A DNA stretch of 64,000 bases. Origin: Magicicada septendecula (taxonomy: Eukaryota; Arthropoda; Insecta; Hemiptera; Cicadidae). The notes beneath the pieces were generated by a model, which was given only the letters and a program-made list of their open reading frames with translations, was not told the DNA's origin and did no database searches. Location of the stretch: assembly GCA_034769895.1 (NCBI GenBank), contig CM068375.1:257408768-257472767 (forward strand). The letters are read 5' to 3'. Each line of letters opens with the position of its first letter. Position 1 is the stretch's first letter. Of the stretch, positions 55,874 through 64,000 are shown one piece after another. Made by a program: the position numbers and the translations under genes.

Positions 55874-56375
55874 ATGTATTAGATGTAGGTACTCAAATGC
55901 AAAGAGTACTTGAGTAACATTTGGCTACCTTATCGTATAAATAGGTACGAGGCCTGATCAACCTTGATTCCTATTCATCGAAAGTAGAGCAAAGTAAGAA
56001 GTCAGCTGACATCCAATATGAGGAATAATAATAATATTAAAAAAAAGATTACTTAAAGAGTAATTCTATAACTAGAATAACTCACAGCTAAAGAAAAATC
56101 CGGTAGTAGTCATAAGTAATAGAGTTAAGAAAAATTTATAATGTTTAAAATACTTTTATAGTGTGTGAATTTTATGTAGTAGTAGAATTAGTCTGTAAAT
56201 TATGAAATATGTATAGATAGTAAGAATCAGCAAGTCAAGAATGACTTATGCTGATCGTAATTACATACAAAGAAAAACTGGTGAGAGAAATTTCACGCGG
56301 TACTCCCCGACCATACTCCCGGTACATTGCTAACCAAATTTTCAGGAGTCTGTGTTTTTTTTAAGAGGCGGAGTA
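55874..56375 (+). other. 3' untranslated region and purine tract
   Basis: No env-like frame. An inverted repeat TACTCAA...TTGAGTA lies at about 55890-55916 and a GTATAAATAGG box at about 55936, which could be a chance TATA. The last bases before the LTR, AAGAGGCGGAGTA, are purine-rich and are the likely plus-strand primer tract. Confidence 0.6.
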
Positions 56376-57980
56376 TGTGACGATTTTATTAATAAAAATA
56401 AATTAATTAATTAAGTTGATAATGTATAGGTTGATAAATTTTAAGTGTATAATAAAATCTCACATTTTTTTTTACCTAAAGCTTGTTGTAATCATTAAAT
56501 AATAATAATATTTAAATGAAAGTCTAATAATATATTAAAAGGAATACGAGTGTACAGAAAGGGTAAAGCTTGTTAATTAGTCCTGCAGAAACAGGCGCTA
56601 ACCAGAATCAACTTGTTTTCCGACCCCTCAACTAACTAAAAATAATTGTAAATTGATTATTATTTAAATAATTAAACTAGATCACTATAATATACTTTGA
56701 GAGCATTAGTAACTAAGAATCTCCCTACTTAATTATTTAATCTAATTTTAGTCCTTTAAATAAAAAAGAAACTTGGAACTATTTTTATGTTGAGTTGAAC
56801 CGTCGCGAGATTAATACTCTCACCCCTAACTATTTTCGCCCACTTGCTAGGGAGCGGTCAAACAGTAAGCTGCGTACTGCCGATATGTGCAACGTTAAAA
56901 AATAGTTTATTACAAAATGGAATTAATCCGTCAGTTATGACACAGAGGCATTCTTTTTACTATTAAACAATGTGTTGCATTAATGTAGTTGAACCGCGAC
57001 TCATATAAATATGGTGTAAGCGAGTGAGAATGAATAACTAAAATTTAGCGCCGGTGACATCTCTTCTAAAATCTTAAAATATAATACTTATGTAATTAAA
57101 ACTGTGGTAATCCCATGAAGTGAAGTGCTACAATCAAACTATCATGTGAAGTGTATACAGGTGAATGAAACTTTGTGTTAATCATTCAGATCAACGAGCT
57201 ATTACTATCAGTTAGCCAAGAGCTGAGAACCAGGAGACACCATGATCTAAAAGACTTCAGGACTACACCATTCCCGGATACGAAGATAATGAGACATACC
57301 TGACCTACTTCAAACATGCTGCAACCGAGGACCTACGACTGGAATAACGCAGAGCTGGAAGACATCCAAAAAGGTGACACGGAGGCAAGCCTTCCGTGCT
57401 TATGAAATACTAAATATTATATTCAACAAAAGACAATTAATTTAACCACATTAAGACATTTTAAGTAATTGTATAACAGTAATTGTATACTCATAACTTG
57501 TATACTTATTCCTAGTAAAAGAGTTATAGCTCTAAACTGTAAAGCCTTATTGCTTAAAAGATTAATAAAGACCATTCTTCAAATGGCAAAATTTTAAAGC
57601 TTTATATGACGAGGTAACCATTCTTAACGTATTAGAGGAAATCCCGGATCCGGAGAATTAATTAAATTCATGTACTTCTTATTTTAAGGGGCCTTGTAAA
57701 GAATAAAATATAATCATCATGTAAACTGTAAGCTATTGAAGCATATGTGTCGAGAATTTTAAGTAGAGAAAATAATACAATATGTAATAAAGAGATGTCA
57801 TCAGGAGTACCTACTATACTGAGTGCATAAATCAACAGTCTCCCCTTCCCTGAATCCTTGTATATTTATTGTTTGTTGTTCTGATTAATTTTCAGCTCGT
57901 CACAAGTAAGGCAGCCTGAATAATTGGCAGAACCAATTATTGCGGGTTCCCTAAGTTATAACACAGGAGAAGATGTTATA
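56376..57980 (+). repeat. 3' LTR
   Basis: Same length (1605 bp) and same ends as the 5' LTR, with about two substitutions in total. Followed by the CTGT target duplication at 57981-57984. Confidence 0.95.
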
Positions 57981-57984
57981 CTGT

Positions 57985-59800
57985 AAAATACAAGTTTTTT
58001 GCTCTTAATAAATGTTCACTTCAAACTCTTTAATACGCAACATTAGAGACATATATATTTTCTGGAAACTAAGTGATGAGGTGTCTAATTTTAGGTAGGT
58101 GAGACGGGTTGTCTACCCTTGATACAATGCTGTCTAGCCCAGATTTTAAGACAAAATATTTTACAATGTTATTGGAATACGATCCACAAATTAAAAAAAA
58201 CTAAAACAATAAGGAACGGGACAAAGTTGAATGCCTTACGGTTTATCAGTGTCGTAAGTCATCCTGTGAAGTCCTTAATTTTATGTACAATTACCGTTTC
58301 AATCAAAAATCCATTTTACACAAAAGTTATTTTGTATAATTTTTATTTAATTAGATAATACTTTGTCTACAGATATATGCTACAAAATATAATATTGATT
58401 ATAAACGATGTTAAACAACAGTACAGAACAGTCTCGTAAATCTCGACCCCGCCAACCTAGACGTCCGGAGAATGAGGACTGAGTTCGCTAAGTTTCAAAC
58501 GATAATTAAAATATCGTGTCTCCCAAAAGATGAACTGCAGAGTTTCTACCTGTTTTGTGTGTTGAGAGAGTAGTAACATTGCTTACGCAACACTGTATTA
58601 TGTATTTAGAGTAATGCTTAGCTGGGCTGATTACTTACTTTAAAAAGATAGTGATACTGTACATCAAACAGCGAACTAATAACTCTGGAGCGTCTGCGAG
58701 ATTGCGCGACGTCTTCAAAAAAGCAAAAACACAATAAGGGCTACGAGTAGTTTACGTAATGTCGGCCTAGGCAAATTTTTTTTAATGCCGTGTTATTTTG
58801 GAATTTTTTATTTATGCTTTGCAATAAGCAAATATTCTATAGCGACTAAATATACTTTATTTTTTGCATGTTCACTCAATCTATCATCTTCGAATTGTTT
58901 TTAAATTCACAATTAAACGGAGATAAGCATTAACAATGTACATTAAAAGTCTGTTATTCTTACTTTTTGTACTATTTAATCATTAACTCTCGAGATGTGG
59001 TTATACACCAACCGTGCAGTGCAGTGACTGATTAGTGTGCAGTTTGCAGACCTTACATTACCTGTAACATATATGGACATTATACTGCCTTCATTGGTAA
59101 TAATCGTACGTAAATTTAAAATATATTTTCGTTACTGACAATTTACTTTAAAGCAACGTTAATTACTCTATGACTTAGCATTTTTATTAAGGTTTTCTAG
59201 TGACCGAAGAGTTTTCTTTGTTTTAAAACACACGGAGGATAACGATAAATTTTATGGCATAATATAAGCAATCGATAATAGATACCTGCAAGCTGGTAGG
59301 CGATAATATTTAATTCTGTCTGAACAGTGTAACTATTATGTAATAATGTTTGTCAAACATTTGTTTTCGTAAAACAAAAATTGTTGACTGTTAAATTCGT
59401 TGTGAGCAGCTTACGTGTGTTTCATACTGAAGTATACATGTGCTCGTCACTGGGTTTAAAGATAATACGCCCATTATTTTTATGAATACTAGTACGCTAA
59501 GCTCCGTGAGATGCAGAACTCGCTCACTGCTTGCAACAAATATATGTATTATTAGATAACAAAATAATAAATTTTATCTTTTTGAACATGTGAAGTAAAG
59601 TTCTATGTATTCTTAGCGCCATCCGAGAAACACTCCAAGGAGGGGACCATATCTTTTCTCGTATTCTATGGTCTTTGAATTATTACTTCCATATTCCTTA
59701 AGGAATGGAAGTATGGTGATGGCAAAAAAAATCGTGTTCGAGATTATTGCAGATTCTGATTCTACTACACTCAAAACATGAAAAAAAGTCGTTTTCCGAA
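57985..59800. other. No gene recognised
   Basis: AT-rich DNA; the short frames have no supporting features. Confidence 0.4.
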
Positions 59801-59805
59801 AAGTG

Positions 59806-59866
59806 TCTGTGTGTGTGTGTGTGTCTGTCTGTCTGTGTGTCTGTCTGTGTGTCTCTGTGTCTGTAG
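59806..59866. repeat. GT/CT compound microsatellite
   Basis: Alternating TGTG, TCTG and CTGT units. The overlapping minus-strand frames (59613-59916) encode Thr/His/Asp repeats that follow from the repeat alone. Confidence 0.9.
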
Positions 59867-59878
59867 ATTTTTTTTCTA

Positions 59879-60520
59879 TGGCAAACGATAACTGCCGCAA
59901 ATTCAAACAGAATCAAATAATTTTTTGCATGCAGCCCTGATTTGCAGAGTACTCGCGACCTATTGTTTTTGGTGAAGATCGGTTGAGGGAAAGGGGTAGT
60001 TTACCTGCAACGGTTTTTTTTTTAGCAAGGGTAATTTTGTTTGTTTGGCAAACGATAACAGCCGCAAATTGAAACAGAATCAAATAATGTTTCGCATACA
60101 GCCCTGAATTGTAGAGTTCTCAAGATCTGTTGATTTTGGTGAAGATCGGTTAAGGGAAAGGGGTAGTTTACCTGTAACGTTTTATGTTTTAACAAGGGTA
60201 TTTCCTATGGCAAACGATAACAGCCGCAAATTCAAACAGAATCAAAAGATTATTTGCATACAGCCCTAAATTGTAGAGTTCTCAAGACCTATTGTTTTTG
60301 GTGAAGTTCGGTTGAGGGAAAGGGGTAGTTTACCTGCAACGTTTTTTTAACAAGGGTATCTTCTATGGCAAACGATAACAGCCGCAAATTCAAACAGAAT
60401 CAAATAATATTTTGCATACGTCCCTGAATTGTAGAGGTCTCAACGACTTTCGATTTTGGTGAAGATCGGTTAAGGGGAAGGGGTAGTTTACCTGCAACCT
60501 TTTACGTTTTAACAAGAGTA
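59879..60520. repeat. 160-bp tandem repeat, 4 copies
   Basis: Units start at 59879, 60046, 60208 and 60366, each with TGGCAAACGATAAC followed by GCCGCAAATT. Later comes a GTGAAGATCGGTT segment, then AAGGGGTAGTTTACCTG. Periods are 167, 162 and 158 bp, mostly owing to a variable T-run and spacer at the end. Copies look about 85-90% alike by eye. No frame is open through it. Confidence 0.9.
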
Positions 60521-60529
60521 AAGTACTTG

Positions 60530-62639
60530 AAAATTTATTTAAACTTTTTGAAACAATGGTAATTGTTAAAAATAAAATAATTTTGTTGCCAGGCAATAAA
60601 ATTATAATTTTTTCATTTTAATGTAATATAATATTTTTCATTTAATACAGCAATAAAAAGGCAGGTAAGACACAGCCTGGCTGTTTGGCTGAAAATGATT
60701 TTAAATATAAATCTTAGAATATGGAAGTCATGTATGGTTCTCCATACCGATATTTTTTTATTTCTTGTATGTTTTTGTATACATATACAAGTGTGGAGTT
60801 GTAAATAACCTTCTAGGACCGTGATAATGGAACATACTGCTCCCTGATCCCCTATTCCCTATTCTATTATTATCTTGTGTAGGATCAAGTCTTTAGACTT
60901 ATGAGTATCTACTGCTTACTTCAGCCAGTTCAGCATGAATGCAAACTGGGTTCTAAAACAATAGCTATTGTTTGTGTTCCATAACTTGTGATAGGAAGCG
61001 TGGGCACAGTATTTTTAGTCACTGAGAGCGAATACTTACTAAATCTAACACAGACAACAGTTGGCATGTCTGATGTGGGAGCTGTGTCACATTCATGGAC
61101 TATATCCATGACAATGCCAAGACTCCAGTTCAGTAATTTTTCCTGCTGTTGTCTACAAGTCTGCGTCTACATTACTGCCATGTACAGCACTGGTTTCAAC
61201 ATTTGAGCTAATCCTGAACTTGAATTCTTGGCAATTGTTCTTTGCAACTATTTTACCAGTTGGTTTAGTCGACGATAGACGTTTCTCTAGATTATAAGCG
61301 GCAACATCGTCATCGAAAGAGAAAATCCCTAACGCTTTCAGCAAAATCGTTGTATGTGTTTGAAACACCATACATTTGCTGATAACTGTATAGTTTTCAC
61401 AGATATACATCACAATGATTTTATAAAAGGAAGCCAAAATTTTCAAGGCACGTTGATAGATTTGATATTAATTTTGTTATATTACCCAAAATTCCGAGTG
61501 TGTTGTTGAATAAAATTCCTTATAATTTGATGTCCCAGATAGACTTTTACAATTTTTTTAAAACTTGTCATCTAATTTTTGAACACTGGTGCTCTAAAGT
61601 TTTGATATTCCCTAAACTGACTACTCTATTCAGTTTTTTTTTTTTTAACTGTTATTAACTTTACATGTCACATAGATGTATTTTAAATTTTGGTCCTCAA
61701 ATTTTTGCTTTTCACCATTATTTTTGAAACAATAGTAAAAGGGGTAAAAGTGTGGATATATAAGTCAAGGAACGAGAATCGATTAGTGCTTCTAAAGTTA
61801 TCGTAGGGCATCCCACAAACAAATGCTAAATCCGTTTCTCTCGTTCAGTTAGTGGTTTAAAAAAAGTAATTAAAAAGTCATTCGGACGCATACTTCCTCC
61901 TTCAGACAGTGATAGGTTCTGTAGATTCTACTTAAATTAGTGGCCAGCGCCTATGTTAAAAATGTGTTTAAGTTCGTTGAATGGAGAAGGTTGCATACGA
62001 CTGGAGAAAACTTCGCTTACACGTCTTTAATATAATAGTACGTTATGAACGTGCGCGCACTTGCAGAGGGAGCGGAAAGTGGTTTTGATACGAATGAAAA
62101 ATTGAAGGTTTGACCCGAGAGTGGTGAAAGTATAAAGATAACAAGACTGCGACTAGCTTAAAGTGGGAATTACCTATTACATCATAAGTTCTACGTATTT
62201 TTCACAAAATTTCAAAATCTACTTTATGTTGAAATAAAGATAATACCAACGTTTAGGTAACTTTAATCCACGAGCGGTAAGTTCTGTTCGTAAATGTTTG
62301 TTAATAAAACTTCAATAACATTTTTAAATATTTAAAATAATATTTGCATAAAATTACTTTAAAGACTTTGTAGTTATAAAATTAAACTAAACCGCTTCAG
62401 GTGGTGAAAGTTCCTACCTAAGAGAAATTAAATAACTTGAAGATATTCAACCTCTGTTACCTTGAAGATACGGAAAAATTCGCAATTACTTCTTTACGGA
62501 TGAAAGTGCTTATTGATTACAGTAGTAAAGATTACTGATCAACATTACGGTGTTTACGTCAGGTTAGCTCACGTATTAGGATCAGTATTATATAATTGAG
62601 ACAAATTCAGCTGTCAGAGAAATATGCTGACTATTGTGA
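60530..62639. other. No gene recognised
   Basis: Two opposing short frames lie at 60988-61206 (+) and 61153-61446 (-). Neither shows a domain, signal peptide or repeat that I can name. The rest is AT-rich. Confidence 0.35.
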
Positions 62640-62885
62640 ACGGCATACAAAACTCGACCCCTAACAAATTGTGTCCTACAGAATAAACTATTGGTAAGCT
62701 ATTTAGTGGTTCTAAAATAAAAACTGTCCAAAGATATAAGCAGTTTTAAACCAATTTAATACGTCTTTCACTATAAAAATGTAATTACTGAATGAAAAAT
62801 AGTACATAAGTAAAACATTTGAAAATTATTTTAAACAGAAATTGCTGTTTCTTAAGTTCTTATGTATTTTCTACAACATATTTTA

Positions 62886-63652
62886 TTAAATATAATTAAT
62901 TCACTACCGACTCGGAACACAAAGTTTTTTATGGGTAAAAACTTAAAAGTTTTACCTTATATCCTGAACCGGTTTTCGCTTTTAAAAAGCTTCTTCAGAG
63001 GCTGCCGCTGGGACCACTGTCCGTATTGTTGTTGCTGACGGTATCGACTTTTGAAAGACCGATATTGTGTGTGTGGGGTGTGATATGTTCGAATAATGCG
63101 TGTGATTTGAATTGTGTCTGTTCGTTTAGGATGTCGTTTTTATGTGTTTGTATATTTCCAATTGTTCTAGAGTGCCTAGTTTTCGGGCTTTTATGTGTAC
63201 GTCTAGAATTTCCATGTTATTGTCGATGTTTTTGTATGTGTGGTTTGCTTCAATGAGGTGGTTTCCAAAGGTGGATTCTACAGTGGAATGTAGTGCCTTT
63301 GTGTGTTCAATGTATCATTGTTTGAAGCTACGTCCTGTCTGGCCTATGTAGAATTTGTTGCAATCTGAGCAATTTAGTTTGAAAACATCAGGTAGATCGA
63401 ATTTGTTTTGTGCTTTGTGTGTGTGTTTTGATAGTGTGTGTTCTGTTCTGTTAGTAGTTTTGTATGCGATTCTGTATCCTGGTTTTTTGAATTTGTGGGC
63501 TATTTTTTCAGTTTGGTTGTTGATGTATGTTAGTGTTATGAATTTGTTGTTTTCTGTCTTTGTCTGTTGTTTGTTTTGTGTAGGAGTTTATTGAATACTG
63601 TTCTGTCATATCCGTTGGATTCTGCTAGACATTTTATCGTGTTTAGTTCGTC
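62886..63652 (-). pseudogene. PLE fragment with GIY-YIG endonuclease
   Basis: A 767-bp 5'-truncated insertion flanked by TTTTA (62881-62885 and 63653-63657). On the minus strand it starts in the connection region (DELNTIKCLAESNGYD, equivalent to residues about 213-225 of the PLE protein at 32289). It then has the endonuclease block FKLNCSDCNKFYIGQTGRSF and the C-terminal TLEQLEIYKH. One stop follows the YIG block and a frameshift follows the C-terminal block. A hammerhead motif lies near its 3' end. Confidence 0.75.
62963..63005 (-). ncRNA. Hammerhead ribozyme motif in PLE fragment
   Basis: On the minus strand: CCT, CTGAAGA, stem II GCTTTT/AAAAGC, GAAA, palindromic stem III ACCGGT, TC, AGG. 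It satisfies CUGANGA, GAAA and NUH, and CCT/AGG can form stem I. The organisation is the same as in the other PLE motifs although the sequence is unrelated outside the core. Confidence 0.6.
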
Positions 63653-63714
63653 TTTTAGTGTATCGATTTATTGTTGTCTTTAGTAACTGTACGCATTGTT
63701 ACGACTACGCGTCG

Positions 63715-63818
<104 letters not shown>

Positions 63819-64000
63819 GAGAATGAGAGGGGGAGAGAGAGAGAGAGTGAGAAGAGGCGCGTGCAGCCTGATATAACAGTTGCAAAACTAATGAACCACT
63901 ACATAAGTATTACGTGATGCGAAATAAAAACAAACTACGAAGGTATTGTGAATTATCGTGAAGGTTCTACAAAGCTACAGAACGATCAAATAATCAAATT

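Larger units (their letters stand above)
48736..57980 (+). mobile_element. Full-length Ty3/Gypsy LTR retrotransposon
   Basis: A 9.2-kb element with two 1605-bp LTRs, a 0.7-kb leader, gag, pol in the -1 frame, and about 0.5 kb before the 3' LTR. It is flanked by CTGT (48732-48735 and 57981-57984), a 4-bp target duplication. The LTRs differ at about two positions, so the insertion is young. Both frames are open from end to end and all catalytic residues I looked for are present, so the copy may be able to move. There is no envelope-like frame. It is an endogenous element with the usual LTR-retrotransposon life cycle (particle assembly, reverse transcription, integration). Confidence 0.95.

Noticed and set aside
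55874-56375. An envelope gene after pol
   Set aside because: Only about 500 bp with no open frame or membrane segment.
59613-59916. Two minus-strand Thr/His/Asp-rich frames
   Set aside because: Driven by the GT/CT microsatellite; no domain.
59879-60520. CRISPR array
   Set aside because: Units are contiguous 160-bp tandem repeats without unique spacers, in an animal-type genome.
60988-61446. Opposing 72- and 97-codon frames as a host exon
   Set aside because: No domain, no splice sites in phase and no homology that I recognise.

Overview
This window looks like intergenic, repeat-dense DNA from an AT-rich animal genome, most likely an arthropod (inference from the mix of Ty3/Gypsy elements, Penelope-like elements, a PIF/Harbinger remnant and a degraded non-LTR element). 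I see no host protein-coding gene, rRNA or convincing tRNA gene. Nearly everything recognisable is a mobile element, and several are inserted into one another.

Layout. 1-2446: non-coding DNA with a 51-bp minisatellite and a small foldback. 2447-14588: a minus-strand LTR retrotransposon with exceptionally long LTRs (right LTR about 4.8 kb, left copy cut to 3.2 kb). Each LTR carries a 1.3-1.7 kb TTC-rich array. The 4.2-kb internal region encodes a 707-aa coiled-coil Gag and only a stub of what follows. 14600-17600: relics of another Gypsy family (LTR, gag start, protease region). 18175-18653: a related LTR. 21540-22180: a possible mariner relic with a 44-bp duplication. 24440-25843: an LTR with its primer-binding-like end. 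27500-28720: a dead non-LTR reverse transcriptase. 31103-34525: a hAT-like non-autonomous transposon interrupted by a Penelope-like element (PLE) built as two near-identical inverted arms, each with a hammerhead ribozyme motif. 35085-35563 and 62640-64000: two inverted copies of one repeat, the second interrupted by a PLE fragment. 36905-37520 and 47285-47870: two halves of a foldback element. 39939-40721: a deleted PIF/Harbinger element. 41050-46030: a PLE graveyard with a solo Gypsy LTR inserted in it. 48736-57980: a full-length, apparently intact Ty3/Gypsy element. 59879-60520: a 160-bp tandem repeat.

How the parts work together. The Gypsy element at 48736-57980 has all the parts needed for its own movement: two 1605-bp LTRs with about two differences, a 4-bp target duplication, Gag with a zinc knuckle, and Pol with protease, RT, RNase H and integrase joined by a canonical -1 slippery site. 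It is young and may be active. The giant-LTR element lacks Pol and would depend on another element for its enzymes. The PLE copies share a design of truncated inverted or tandem copies punctuated by hammerhead motifs.

All assignments come from reading the sequence and from known family motifs; no database search was run.
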